DNA of 64,000 nucleotides from Amycolatopsis endophytica. Its GTDB lineage: Bacteria; Actinomycetota; Actinomycetes; Mycobacteriales; Pseudonocardiaceae. The position numbers were made by a program, and so were the translations under genes. The notes beneath the pieces were generated by a model that worked only from the letters and a program-made list of their open reading frames with translations, did not search any database and was not told the origin of the DNA. The DNA lies in assembly GCF_013410405.1 (NCBI RefSeq), contig NZ_JACCFK010000001.1, positions 992,001 through 1,056,000 of the forward strand, in the 5' to 3' direction. Of this stretch, positions 1-8,479 are shown one piece after another (the first letter of the stretch is position 1; each line of letters opens with the position of its first letter).

Positions 1-313
1 GCTCCCGGGCGAGTCGACGGTCTACGACGCGGTCTCCCCGGCCGAACGCGAGGCGATCAGCGCGCGCGGCGCGAAGGCGGAGGTCGCGGCCCGCCTGTTC
101 GACGCCGACGGCAGGCCGCTGTCGACGGGCCTCGCCCACCACGTGCTGGCCATCGACACGGCGGAACTGCTGCGCGTACCGGAGGTGATCGCCCTCGGCT
201 ACACGGCCCCCAAGGCCGAGGCCATCGACGCCGTGCTGCGCTCGGGCCTGGTGTCGACGCTGATCACGGACACTCCGGCGGCCGAACGCGCACTGCAGCT
301 CCGCGGCACCTGA
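1..313 (+). CDS. SorC/DeoR-type sugar-binding transcriptional regulator, 3' end only
   Basis: The frame is open from the left edge to a TGA at 311-313, so only about 103 C-terminal residues are seen. They match the end of the SorC-family effector-binding domain. This is the ligand-sensing half of regulators that bind phosphorylated sugars and control sugar or nucleoside catabolic operons. The telling stretch is VPEVIALGYTAPKAEAI followed by AVLRSGLVSTLITDTPAAER, the usual closing strand-helix of that domain. The DNA-binding half lies outside the window, so the target operon cannot be named. A relic of a toxin-antitoxin pair starts just after the stop. Confidence 0.8.
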   Translation, partial: LPGESTVYDAVSPAEREAISARGAKAEVAARLFDADGRPLSTGLAHHVLAIDTAELLRVPEVIALGYTAPKAEAIDAVLRSGLVSTLITDTPAAERALQLRGT

Positions 314-319
314 CCGTCG

Positions 320-433
320 GCCTGCTCGGTTACGGAGATCCGCGCCCGGTACGGGATCGCCGAATTGCTGATCTTCGGTTCCACCGGGCGTGGCGATGGC
401 GGACCGTCGAGCGGGCCCCTCTCTGCGGCGTGA
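320..433 (+). pseudogene. MntA-like nucleotidyltransferase antitoxin, truncated relic
   Basis: In the frame ending at the TGA at 431-433 the protein reads EIRARYGIAELLIFGSTGRGD and stops some 15 residues later. This is the opening strand and GS motif of a minimal nucleotidyltransferase (MntA, the antitoxin that AMPylates HepT). The Asp-x-Asp that should follow about ten residues after the GS motif is missing, and most of the normal domain of about 100 residues is deleted. No start codon with a ribosome site is evident. It overlaps the beginning of a HepT-like relic in another frame, consistent with a deletion that fused the two genes of a former operon. The family call rests on one motif and on the neighbour. 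Confidence 0.5.
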
Positions 434-730
434 TCACCTGCTGATCGCGGAGATGACCGATGCCGCCGAGCAAGCGCAGCTCCTCGCGGCCGGCGCGGAC
501 ATGGAGCGCCTCGAAAACGACCGGCAGCGGCGGGACGCGCTGCTGGGGAACTTCACGGTCCTCGGCGAGGCCAACATCCCGAAGTGCCCTGGCGTCGCCC
601 TGCCGCTCTGCGGAACCGCATCGTCCACGGCTACTGGTCGATCGACCTCGCCGTTCTCCACACCACCGCGAACGAGCAGCTCGGCGAGCTGATCAAGGCC
701 CTCCGCGTGGTGCTCGACAAACTTACCTGA
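390..730 (+). pseudogene. HepT-like (HEPN) RNase toxin, frameshifted relic
   Basis: Two frames together spell a HepT-type HEPN toxin. The first, from about 426 to 577, gives RDHLLIAEMTDAAEQA and DRQRRDALLGNFTVLGEA, the helices before the active site. The second, from about 581 to the TGA at 728-730, gives EVPW and then RNRIVHGYWSIDLAVLHTT. RNRIVHGY is the R-x4-H-x-Y active-site motif of HepT. The junction near 578 has lost roughly 10-15 residues and changes frame, so the product is not made intact. HepT toxins normally pair with an MntA antitoxin, whose relic lies directly upstream. The 3' end overlaps the stop of the convergent P450 gene by 8 bp. Confidence 0.65.
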
Positions 731-1985
731 CCCGCACCGGCAGCGTGTCCACCCCGTAGACGATCGACGTCTGGCGGTAGCTCAGCTGCTCCGGCTCGAT
801 GTCCAGGCGCAGGTCCGGGAAGCGCCGCACCAGTGCCGGGTACGCGGCGCGCAGTTCCATGCGCGCCAGTTCCGCTCCGATGCACCGGTGCGCGCCCCAG
901 CCGAAGGCCAGGTGCTGCGTCGCCGGGCGGGTGGCGTCGAAGGTTTCCATGTCGGCGCCCAGGTCGGCGTCGCGGTTGGCTCCGCTCAGCGACACGAACA
1001 CGATGTCGCCCTTGGCGATCTGCTGTCCGCCGACCGTGACGTCCTCGCGCGCGAACCGCGGGAACGCCACCTGCACCACGGTGAGGTACCGCAGCAGCTC
1101 TTCGACGAAGTTGTGCGCCGCCTCGTCGGAGGCGCGCACCAGCTCGAACGTCTCGCGGTCGCGCAGCAGCACGATCGCCCCGAGAGCCAGCATGCTCGCC
1201 GTCGTCTCCAGGCCACCGGTCAGCACACCGTCGGCGAGACCGGCCAGCTCCTGATCGGAGATGCGGTCACCGTGCTCCTTGACCAGCATGCCGAGCAGCC
1301 CGTCACCGGGCGACTCGCGCTGCTTCTTGACGATCTCCAGCAGGTAGGACAGCGACTCGGAGATCGCGCCGAACGACGCGCCCGCCCCGGCGAACAGGTC
1401 GAACCGGACCGTACTCAGCCGCTGGAAGTCGTCCCTGTCCTCGTAGGACACACCGAGCAGCTCGCAGATCGTCAGCGACGGGATCGGCAACGCGAACGAC
1501 TGCATCAAATCGACCGGCCCGTCGGCCTTCTCCATCGCGTCGAGCTGGTCGGCGATGATCTCGTCGATCCGCGGCGTGAGCCGGCTCAGCCGCCGCATCG
1601 TGAACTCCGGCGTGAGCATCTTGCGCAGCCGCGTGTGGTCCGGCGGGTCGGCGAACCCCAGACCGCCCGGGTTCTGCTCGGCGGACAGCCCCGCCTTGCC
1701 GACCAGGTTCGTGTAGTCGTTGCTGAACTTGTCGGTGGCGGCGAGCACTTCCTTCGCCTCGCCGTACCCGGTGACCAGCCACGCGGTGATGCCGAACGGC
1801 AACGGCAGCTTGCTCACCGGCGCCTCGTCCCGGCTCGCGCCCAGCTCCGGCACCGGATCCAGCCCGTCGCGGCGCAACGGCATCAGCGCGGAATCAGGCA
1901 GGACCGACAGGTCGAAGCCCTTCTTCTGCGCTCTCGCCAGGTAGCGCCGTCCCACCCAGGAAACCACACGCGCGCGAAGCCCCAT
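723..1985 (-). CDS. cytochrome P450
   Basis: A 420-residue bacterial class I P450 mono-oxygenase, of the soluble type that takes electrons from a ferredoxin. It has the I-helix oxygen-binding motif GGLETTAS, the K-helix ExxR as EELLRY, and the heme-binding loop FGWGAHRCIGAEL with the ligand Cys near residue 368. The usual acid-alcohol pair of the I helix is Glu-Thr, as in many CYP107-like enzymes. No ferredoxin or reductase gene is adjacent, so it must use partners encoded elsewhere, and the substrate cannot be inferred. The ATG at 1985 follows a TAATCT hexamer by 6 nt, suggesting a leaderless transcript. Confidence 0.93.
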   Translation of the reverse strand: MGLRARVVSWVGRRYLARAQKKGFDLSVLPDSALMPLRRDGLDPVPELGASRDEAPVSKLPLPFGITAWLVTGYGEAKEVLAATDKFSNDYTNLVGKAGLSAEQNPGGLGFADPPDHTRLRKMLTPEFTMRRLSRLTPRIDEIIADQLDAMEKADGPVDLMQSFALPIPSLTICELLGVSYEDRDDFQRLSTVRFDLFAGAGASFGAISESLSYLLEIVKKQRESPGDGLLGMLVKEHGDRISDQELAGLADGVLTGGLETTASMLALGAIVLLRDRETFELVRASDEAAHNFVEELLRYLTVVQVAFPRFAREDVTVGGQQIAKGDIVFVSLSGANRDADLGADMETFDATRPATQHLAFGWGAHRCIGAELARMELRAAYPALVRRFPDLRLDIEPEQLSYRQTSIVYGVDTLPVRVR

Positions 1986-2139
1986 GACCGCAGATTACAC
2001 GCGGCCACCGACCGTCCCGGGGCCGCGAGTGATGTCACTCTCGCAGGTGGTGCGGGTCACCCGGTAGGTCGGCGTCCGGTCTGGACCCCGCCGTCCCGGG
2101 TACATCGTGGCATCACCACAACCAGGGGAGTGAGCCGAG

Positions 2140-3204
2140 ATGTCTGACAGGGCCCGCCTCGGGATGACCGCCGCGCTGTGCGTCCTCCTGCCGTTCGGAC
2201 CGGCCGTGGCGCACGCCGCGCCGTCCGGGAACCAGCCCGCGATCGCGCAGGAGCAGATGAGCGACCTGCCGCAGGGACTGTGGGGACTGCTGGGCCTGCT
2301 CGGGCTCTTCGGCCTGCTGGGCCTGGCCCGGCGCGGCCCGAAGCGGAACGCGAAGAATCCGCTGGCCGGCTACGGCGGCGAGGACGAGATGAGCCGCGGA
2401 CGCCATCAGGCACCGCCGGCGCCACGCGCCGGCTCGCCGATGGACATTCTGCCCGGCGCCCAGACCGACCGGAACCCGCAGGTGGAGCGCCCGCCGCTGA
2501 TCGACCAGCCAGCCATGCCGCGAGCCGACGCGGCGATTCCGCATGCTCCGAACCGGCCCGCGATGCCCCGCGAGCCGATGCCCGAGCCCGGGTCCCGGCC
2601 CGCCATGCCGCAGGCGCAAGCCGAGCAGATCAGGCCGTACGCCAGCTACACCGAGATGGCTCCTCCGGCGCCGCAGGCCGAGGTGGACGCGCCCCTCGCC
2701 CCCGCCGACGCGGTACCGTTCCCCGACTACACCGCCGCCTCGGCCGACCCGGCCCAGCGCATGCCCGCCGAGGAGGCCACGCCCTACCCCGAACACAGCG
2801 GGTCCGCCGCGGCGCCCCAGTCGGCACCACGCGCACCGGCCATGCCCTACGGCGCCTACGCCGAGGTGCCCGCTCCGGCCCAGCCCGTGCAGGGCGAGCT
2901 GAACCCGCCGCGGACGGCGACGTCCTACCGCACCCATGGCGAAATCCCGCCAGCCGCGCACCAGGTGGGGCCGCGGGTCGACTCGCCGATGGACACCGCG
3001 CCCACCACCCCGACACCGGTCCAGTACCGGCACGGCCAGGACGCGTACCCGCAGACCGACCAGGACCCACCGCCGCAGCGACCGGTGGTACCGCAGCAGC
3101 AGGGCGGCAGCGGCGGCCCGACCTTCGCCGGCCTGCCCCGCTACCCCGAAACCACGACACCGGACCCAGGCCCGGTCGACGCCGGGCCCCGACACCGGCG
3201 TTGA
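2140..3204 (+). CDS. Pro-rich exported protein with Gly-Leu hydrophobic segment
   Basis: This 354-residue protein begins with a signal peptide (hydrophobic core TAALCVLLPFGPAVAHAA). A short linker then leads to a hydrophobic segment starting with Trp and built from GL repeats (WGLLGLLGLFGLLGLARR), about residues 47-64, which ends in positive charges. The rest, about 280 residues, is a low-complexity tail rich in Pro, Ala and Met-Pro pairs with no recognisable fold. The layout suggests a membrane-anchored, cytoplasm- or wall-facing extended tail, but orientation is uncertain. GL segments of this kind are common in small actinobacterial exported proteins of unknown role. A GGGGAG sequence lies about 10 nt before the ATG. 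Function unknown. Confidence 0.75.
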   Translation: MSDRARLGMTAALCVLLPFGPAVAHAAPSGNQPAIAQEQMSDLPQGLWGLLGLLGLFGLLGLARRGPKRNAKNPLAGYGGEDEMSRGRHQAPPAPRAGSPMDILPGAQTDRNPQVERPPLIDQPAMPRADAAIPHAPNRPAMPREPMPEPGSRPAMPQAQAEQIRPYASYTEMAPPAPQAEVDAPLAPADAVPFPDYTAASADPAQRMPAEEATPYPEHSGSAAAPQSAPRAPAMPYGAYAEVPAPAQPVQGELNPPRTATSYRTHGEIPPAAHQVGPRVDSPMDTAPTTPTPVQYRHGQDAYPQTDQDPPPQRPVVPQQQGGSGGPTFAGLPRYPETTTPDPGPVDAGPRHRR

Positions 3205-3212
3205 CCGTCGCT

Positions 3213-3253
3213 CCCCGCCGCGGGGTCCACACCCCCGGGACGCCGCGGCGGGG
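3213..3253. terminator. stem-loop between convergent genes
   Basis: An 11-bp perfect inverted repeat (CCCCGCCGCGG at 3213-3223, CCGCGGCGGGG at 3243-3253) lies between the stops of two convergent genes. There is no T-run on either strand, so it would be a GC-rich, U-less bidirectional terminator. Confidence 0.45.
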
Positions 3254-3283
3254 GGCCATCCACACCCGCTCGGGCCCCGGGCG

Positions 3284-5800
3284 TCAGAGCTGGTCGACCG
3301 CCGTCACCCGCAACACCGCCGTGCCCGCCTCGTCGGAAGCCGCGAGATCCACCTCGGCGCTGATGCCCCAGTCGTGATCGCCCGCCGGGTCGTCGAAGAT
3401 CTGCCGCACGCGCCACACGTCCGGTTCCTTCTCGATCATCAGCATCGCCGGGCCGCGCGCGTCCGCGTCGATCCCCAGCGTGCCGTGCTGCTCGAAGTAG
3501 CCCTCCAGCGCTGCTTCCCACTCGATGTCGTTCCAGCCGGCCGCCGAGTCCAGCTCGCCCAGCTCCGCGTACGCGCGCCGCGCGGCCAGCTCGACCCGCC
3601 GGAACATCTGGTTGCGCACCAGCACCCGGAACGCCCGCTCGTTGCCCGTCACCGGCGGCGGCTTCTCCGGCAACGTCTGCGTGACAACCGGCTCCTCCCC
3701 CGGATGCCGCAGCGCCTCCCACTCGTCCAGCAGGCTCGAATCGACCTGGCGCACCATCTCGCCGAGCCACGCGATGAGGTCCTCCAGCGGCTCGGTCTTC
3801 GCCTCGTCGGGCACCGTCCGCCGCAGCGCGTCATACGTATCGGCCAGGTAGCGCAGCACCAAGCCTTCCGACCGGGCCAGCGAATAGAAGTTCACGTACT
3901 CGACGAAGTTCATCGCACGCTCGTACATGTCCCGCACGACCGACTTCGGTTTCAGCTCGTAGTCGTCGACCCACGGGTGCCCCTGCCGGTAGGTCGAGTA
4001 CGCCGCCTCCAGCAACTCCTCCAGCGGCTTGGGGTAGGTGACATCGTCGAGCAGCGCCATCCGCTCCTCGTACTCGACACCCTCCGCCTTCAACGCCGCG
4101 ACCGCTTCGCCGCGCGCCTTGAACTGCTGCTGCGACAGCACCGGCCGCGGGTTCTCCACAGTGGACTCGATCACCGAGACCACGTCGAGCGCGTACGTCG
4201 GCGACTCCGTGTCCAGCAGCTCGATCGCAGCCAGCGCGAACGGCGACAGCGGCTGGTTGAGCGCGAAGTCCAGCTGCAGGTCCATGGTCAGCCGCACGAT
4301 CCGGCCCGTGGAGTCCGGTTCGGACAGCCGCTCGACCACTCCCGCGGCCACCAGCGCGCGGTAGATCGCGATGGCACGGCGGATGTGCCTGCGCTGCGCC
4401 GGCCGGTCCTCATGGTTGTCCTCCAGCAGGTGCCGCATGTGGTCGAACGCGTTGCCCGGCCTGGAGATCACGTTGAGCAGCATCGCGTGGCTGACCGTGA
4501 AGCTGGACGTCAGCGGCTCGGGCGCCGAGGAGATCAGCCGCTCGAACGTGCTCTCGGTCCAGTTGACGAATCCCTCGGGCGCGTTCTTGCGGACGATCTT
4601 GCGCTTCTTCTTCGGGTCGTCGCCCGCCTTCTGCAGCGCCTTGGCGTTCTCGATGACGTGGTCCGGCGCCTGCACGACGACGTACCCGTCGGTGTCGTAC
4701 CCGGCGCGGCCCGCGCGGCCGGCGATCTGGTGGAACTCGCGTGCCTTCAGGTGCCGCTGGCGCACCCCGTCGTACTTGGTCAGCGCCGAGAACACCACCG
4801 TGCGGATGGGCACGTTGATGCCGACGCCGAGCGTGTCGGTCCCGCAGATCACCTTGAGCAGACCGGCCTGCGCGAGCTGTTCGACCAGACGGCGGTACTT
4901 GGGCAGCATGCCCGCGTGGTGCACGCCGATGCCGTGCCGCACCAGCCGCGACAGGGTCTTGCCGAAGCCGGCGGAGAACCGGAAGTCGCCGATCGCCTCG
5001 GCGAGCGCGTCCTTCTCGGCGCGTGTGGTGACGTTGATGCTCATCAGCGCCTGCGCCCGTTCGATGGCCGCCGCCTGCGAGAAGTGCACGACGTACACCG
5101 GGGCCTGTCCGCCGTGCAGCAGCTCCGTCATCGTCTCGTGCAGCGGCGTCAGCGCGTACCGGTAGGTCAGCGGGACCGGGCGCTGTGCGGAGGTGACGAC
5201 CGCGGTGGCCCGGCCGGTTCGGCGGGTCAGGTCCTTCTCGAAGAACGTGACGTCACCGAGCGTAGCCGACATCAGCACGAACTGTGCGCCCGTCAGCTCC
5301 AGCAGCGGCACCTGCCACGCCCAGCCGCGATCCGGCTCGCTGTAGAAGTGGAACTCGTCCGCCACGACCTGGCCGACGGGGGCGTCGGCACCGAACCGCA
5401 ACGCGATGTTCGCCAGGATTTCCGCCGTACAGCAGATGATCGGCGCGTCCGGGTTGACCGCGGAGTCGCCGGTCATCATCCCGACGTTGTCGGCACCGAA
5501 GATTTCGATGAGCTGGAAGAACTTCTCCGAGACCAGCGCCTTGATCGGCGCGGTGTAGTAGGACCGCTTCCCCTGTGACATCGCGGTGAAATGCGCACCG
5601 ACGGCCACCAGGCTCTTCCCCGAGCCCGTCGGGGTGGACAAGATCACGTTCGCGCCGGAGACGACCTCGATCAGCGCCTCTTCCTGCGCCGGGTACAGCT
5701 CGAGCCCGCGTTCGGCCGTCCAGGCCGAAAACGTCTCGAACAGCGCGTCGGGGTCGGATTCCGCAGGCAGGAGTTCTGTGAGGGTCATTGTGGGTACCAT
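3284..5800 (-). CDS. DEAD/DEAH-box superfamily 2 RNA helicase (DUF3516 type)
   Basis: An 838-residue Ski2/Mtr4-like helicase. It has Walker A TPTGSGKS near residues 56-63, a DEFH motif II near 148-151, motif III SATLGD, and motif VI HQIAGRAGRAG. The C-terminal 350 residues lack known catalytic motifs and correspond to the actinobacterial DUF3516 accessory region. The likely role is ATP-dependent RNA (or DNA-RNA) unwinding in RNA turnover; the exact substrate is unknown. An open frame continues upstream of the gene, but that part is the antisense of the divergent gene. Starts at 5800 (MVPTM) or 5788 (MTLTEL) are both possible; 5800 has a GGGTGG sequence upstream. It is divergent from an acidic protein gene with 96 bp between them. 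Confidence 0.88.
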   Translation of the reverse strand: MVPTMTLTELLPAESDPDALFETFSAWTAERGLELYPAQEEALIEVVSGANVILSTPTGSGKSLVAVGAHFTAMSQGKRSYYTAPIKALVSEKFFQLIEIFGADNVGMMTGDSAVNPDAPIICCTAEILANIALRFGADAPVGQVVADEFHFYSEPDRGWAWQVPLLELTGAQFVLMSATLGDVTFFEKDLTRRTGRATAVVTSAQRPVPLTYRYALTPLHETMTELLHGGQAPVYVVHFSQAAAIERAQALMSINVTTRAEKDALAEAIGDFRFSAGFGKTLSRLVRHGIGVHHAGMLPKYRRLVEQLAQAGLLKVICGTDTLGVGINVPIRTVVFSALTKYDGVRQRHLKAREFHQIAGRAGRAGYDTDGYVVVQAPDHVIENAKALQKAGDDPKKKRKIVRKNAPEGFVNWTESTFERLISSAPEPLTSSFTVSHAMLLNVISRPGNAFDHMRHLLEDNHEDRPAQRRHIRRAIAIYRALVAAGVVERLSEPDSTGRIVRLTMDLQLDFALNQPLSPFALAAIELLDTESPTYALDVVSVIESTVENPRPVLSQQQFKARGEAVAALKAEGVEYEERMALLDDVTYPKPLEELLEAAYSTYRQGHPWVDDYELKPKSVVRDMYERAMNFVEYVNFYSLARSEGLVLRYLADTYDALRRTVPDEAKTEPLEDLIAWLGEMVRQVDSSLLDEWEALRHPGEEPVVTQTLPEKPPPVTGNERAFRVLVRNQMFRRVELAARRAYAELGELDSAAGWNDIEWEAALEGYFEQHGTLGIDADARGPAMLMIEKEPDVWRVRQIFDDPAGDHDWGISAEVDLAASDEAGTAVLRVTAVDQL

Positions 5801-5896
5801 CGTGCCACCCGCGGCCGGAGAGCAGATGGGGCCCATCGCGGGCGGTCCCGTCAAGCCGTAGGCTTCCCGCACACAGGTGTAATCCGGAGGGCTGGC

Positions 5897-7156
5897 ATGG
5901 CACAGGACATCGTCCCGATCGAACTCGGGCTGCCGCAGGGGGACCTGGTGACCCTCTGGGCCCCGCGCTGGCGGGAGGACGGTGAGGAGTGGGAGGCGTT
6001 CCTCGGCGACGAGGAAGATCTGTACGCCTTCCCCGACGCCGCGCACCTGGCCGCGTTCGTCCGGACCGCCGAGCAGCACGACCTGATCGACCACCCGGCG
6101 TGGAACGCGGTTCCGGCGCTGAACGTGCCGGAGCTGATCCCGGACGACGACCACTCCTACGACCTGGTCGGCGTGCCCGAGCTGGTGGCCGAGGACCCGG
6201 ATTCGTGGACGATCAGCGAGCTGGCCGAGATCGTCGGCATCGTGCGCTCGCTGGCCGACGTCTGCGAGCTGGAGGAGGTCCACGAGGTACTGGACGCCAC
6301 CGAGGGCTTCTCGCTGCTGGAGCAGGGCCGCCTGCCGTTCACCGGCCGCGAGGGCGAGCGGCTGTGGAACGACCTGTCCGAGGCGGTGTCGGAGAAGTGG
6401 GACACCGTGCTGGACGCGATCGACGGCCTGGTGACGGTGCCCGGTGTGGACGCCGCGGTGCTCGACCAGACCGCCGAGGAGCTGGCCACGTTCCTGGAGG
6501 AGTCCGCCGAGGCGGAGGTCGAGTCCGAGAAGGACGACGACCTCGACCCGGTCGAGGGCGCGGACACCGATGAGGACGACGAGGAAGAGGACGTCCCGGT
6601 CGGGTTCTGGGGTGAGGTCGGCATCGACCCGATCAAGATCATCACCGCCGACCGCGAGCACTACACGCTGCGCTGCTACCTCGACGACGAGCCGGTCTTC
6701 CTCGGCAGCGACGGCAAGATCGACGTGTTCAAGTCGGAGAAAGCCCTCGCGCGGGCACTGGCCGACGCCGGGGCCTTCGCCGACTCCGACCTGGCCGAAG
6801 TGTCCACTTGGGACGAGGTCCTGTCGAAGGCGACCGCGGGCGAGCTGGAGATCGAGGTCGACACCGAGAACACCTACGTGCTCACCGGCCTGGACGAGGA
6901 CCTGGCCGAGGGCCCGGACGCGATCGACCCGACGCAGCTGGACCTGGCGGTCGAACTGATCACCGACGCGGCGGACTGGGCCGGCGACGACACGGTGGCC
7001 ACCGCACTGTCCACTTCGGAGAGCCTCGGCTGGCTGGTGTCGTTCGTGCTCAAGCCGGACCCCGGCCGTCTGGCGCCGAGCGCCCCGTTCGACACCGAGC
7101 AGAGCGAGTGGCGCAAGCTGGTGGAGGCGTTCGAGAACCGGTTGCGGACCCACTGA
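5897..7156 (+). CDS. conserved acidic protein of unknown function
   Basis: A 419-residue protein with a very acidic centre: the stretch around residues 208-235 is almost entirely Glu and Asp. It has no signal peptide or membrane segment, so it is cytoplasmic. The flanking parts look folded (ELVAEDPDSWTISELAEIVG; FWGEVGIDPIKIITAD). Similar actinobacterial proteins are sometimes labelled primosomal protein, but nothing in this sequence supports a role in primosome assembly. The start ATG has a strong GGAGG ribosome site 8 nt upstream, which excludes longer versions of the open frame. It is divergent from the helicase gene and ends in a clear terminator, so it is probably monocistronic. Confidence 0.8.
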   Translation: MAQDIVPIELGLPQGDLVTLWAPRWREDGEEWEAFLGDEEDLYAFPDAAHLAAFVRTAEQHDLIDHPAWNAVPALNVPELIPDDDHSYDLVGVPELVAEDPDSWTISELAEIVGIVRSLADVCELEEVHEVLDATEGFSLLEQGRLPFTGREGERLWNDLSEAVSEKWDTVLDAIDGLVTVPGVDAAVLDQTAEELATFLEESAEAEVESEKDDDLDPVEGADTDEDDEEEDVPVGFWGEVGIDPIKIITADREHYTLRCYLDDEPVFLGSDGKIDVFKSEKALARALADAGAFADSDLAEVSTWDEVLSKATAGELEIEVDTENTYVLTGLDEDLAEGPDAIDPTQLDLAVELITDAADWAGDDTVATALSTSESLGWLVSFVLKPDPGRLAPSAPFDTEQSEWRKLVEAFENRLRTH

Positions 7157-7166
7157 GTCCCCACGA

Positions 7167-7206
7167 GCGCGCCGCGGTCCCGTCGAGGGCCGCGGCGCGC
7201 TTTTTC
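7167..7206 (+). terminator. intrinsic terminator after the acidic-protein gene
   Basis: A perfect 11-bp stem (GCGCGCCGCGG at 7167-7177, CCGCGGCGCGC at 7190-7200) is followed directly by TTTTTC at 7201-7206. It lies 11 nt after the stop. Confidence 0.85.
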
Positions 7207-7213
7207 GTTCGCG

Positions 7214-8410
7214 TCAGCGGCTCTCGGCTCGGACGGGCGTGAGGCCGATCGCCAGCACCGGGAACACCGCCGCCACGCAGAAGGCCAGCGCGTACCGCGA
7301 ATCGCCGATCACCAGCCCCAGCAACGGCGGCGTGAGCGACGACGCGACGTTCTGCGCCGTGTTCTGCGCGCCCATCGCGCGCCCGGCCCAGTCGATCCCG
7401 GCCAGCTCCGCCGACGCGGTGAAACCGAGCCCGTTGTCGGCCACCGTGATCACCGCCGCCAGCGCCAGCGCCAGCAGCACCACCCACGTCCAGCTCGCGT
7501 CGCCCGCGGCGACCAGCAGCATGACGGCCGCGCTGGCCACCGCCAGCTGCCGCATCGGGCGGAGCCTGCTGCCCACCCGGTCCGACCACCACCCGGACAC
7601 CAGTCGCCCGGTCGCGCCCAGCACCTGGACCGCGGCCAGGAACCAGCCCGCCGCCAGCGCGCTCCACCCGTGCGACGACACCAGGTACACCGGCGCGAAC
7701 GCCGACACCGCGAACTGCGGGACCACCAGCAACGCGCTGGCACCGTGCAGCCGCCACAGCGTCGGCGTCCGGTACGGCGAGGCCGGCTTGGGCGCGCCCG
7801 CCTGCTTCGCGGGCCGCGGCGGGTCGATCACCAGCCACGCCACCAGCACGGCGACGACCATCCCGAAGACCGCGGGGAACAGCACCGCGGCGTGGAAACC
7901 CCAGTGCTGCGCCAGCGGCGGCAGGGCCAGCGCGGCGACCCCGACGCCGAGCGGCTGCGCGGTCTGCCGGATGCCCATCGCCGTGCCGCGCTCCGCGGGC
8001 CCGAACCAGCCCATCACCGCCCGGCCGCTGGCCGCGTTCACCGACGCCGTCAGCGCCCCGGCGAGCAGGAACAACGCGAACAGCGGGCCGGTCGACGGCT
8101 GGACGAGCCCGGTGACCAGCAACAGCACCGACGACGAACCCAGCCCGAGCGCCATCACGACCCGCTCGCCGAAGCGGTCGGCCGCCGCACCCCACGCGAT
8201 CAGCGTGAACAGCAGGCCGATGCTGGGCGCGGCGACGATCGTGCCCGCCTGGGCCAGCGTCAGGCCGCCCGACCGCATCTCCGGCACCAGGAACGGGATG
8301 CCGTAGAGGAACGTGCAGCTGGCGGTCTGCGCGGCGAGGCCGAGCGCGAGGATGCCCCACCGGCGCCTACTCCTCGTGTCCAGTGCCACGCCGCCACCCA
8401 TCGCCACCAT
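7214..8410 (-). CDS. MFS transporter
   Basis: A 398-residue major facilitator with about 12 hydrophobic segments. It shows the MFS loop 2-3 signature as WGAAADRFGERVVMALG and a second-half counterpart as SGWWSDRVGSRLRPM. Motif RGTAMGIRQTAQPLG resembles nitrate/nitrite and organic-anion type (NNP/OFA-like) carriers, but the substrate is not readable. A TATCTT -10 hexamer (8414-8419, minus strand) sits only 3 nt before the ATG at 8410 and 6 nt before a GTG at 8407. The true start may therefore be the GTG on a leaderless transcript. A perfect palindrome just upstream suggests repression by an unlinked regulator. It is separated from adenosine deaminase by 69 bp. Confidence 0.85.
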   Translation of the reverse strand: MVAMGGGVALDTRSRRRWGILALGLAAQTASCTFLYGIPFLVPEMRSGGLTLAQAGTIVAAPSIGLLFTLIAWGAAADRFGERVVMALGLGSSSVLLLVTGLVQPSTGPLFALFLLAGALTASVNAASGRAVMGWFGPAERGTAMGIRQTAQPLGVGVAALALPPLAQHWGFHAAVLFPAVFGMVVAVLVAWLVIDPPRPAKQAGAPKPASPYRTPTLWRLHGASALLVVPQFAVSAFAPVYLVSSHGWSALAAGWFLAAVQVLGATGRLVSGWWSDRVGSRLRPMRQLAVASAAVMLLVAAGDASWTWVVLLALALAAVITVADNGLGFTASAELAGIDWAGRAMGAQNTAQNVASSLTPPLLGLVIGDSRYALAFCVAAVFPVLAIGLTPVRAESR

Positions 8411-8421
8411 CCCAAGATATG

Positions 8422-8433
8422 AGAACGAGTTCT
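8422..8433. promoter_or_regulatory. putative operator upstream of the MFS gene
   Basis: Perfect inverted repeat AGAAC-GA-GTTCT immediately upstream of the -10 hexamer TATCTT of the MFS transporter gene, where a bound repressor would block the promoter. The cognate regulator is not in the window. Confidence 0.4.
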
Positions 8434-8479
8434 TACATCCTGGACTTTACTTGGCATGGCTAACGATCACAAGGTCGTT

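Noticed and set aside
2936..5578. Open frame of 880 codons on the plus strand across the helicase gene
   Set aside because: No start context or domain; the helicase on the other strand has all superfamily 2 motifs.
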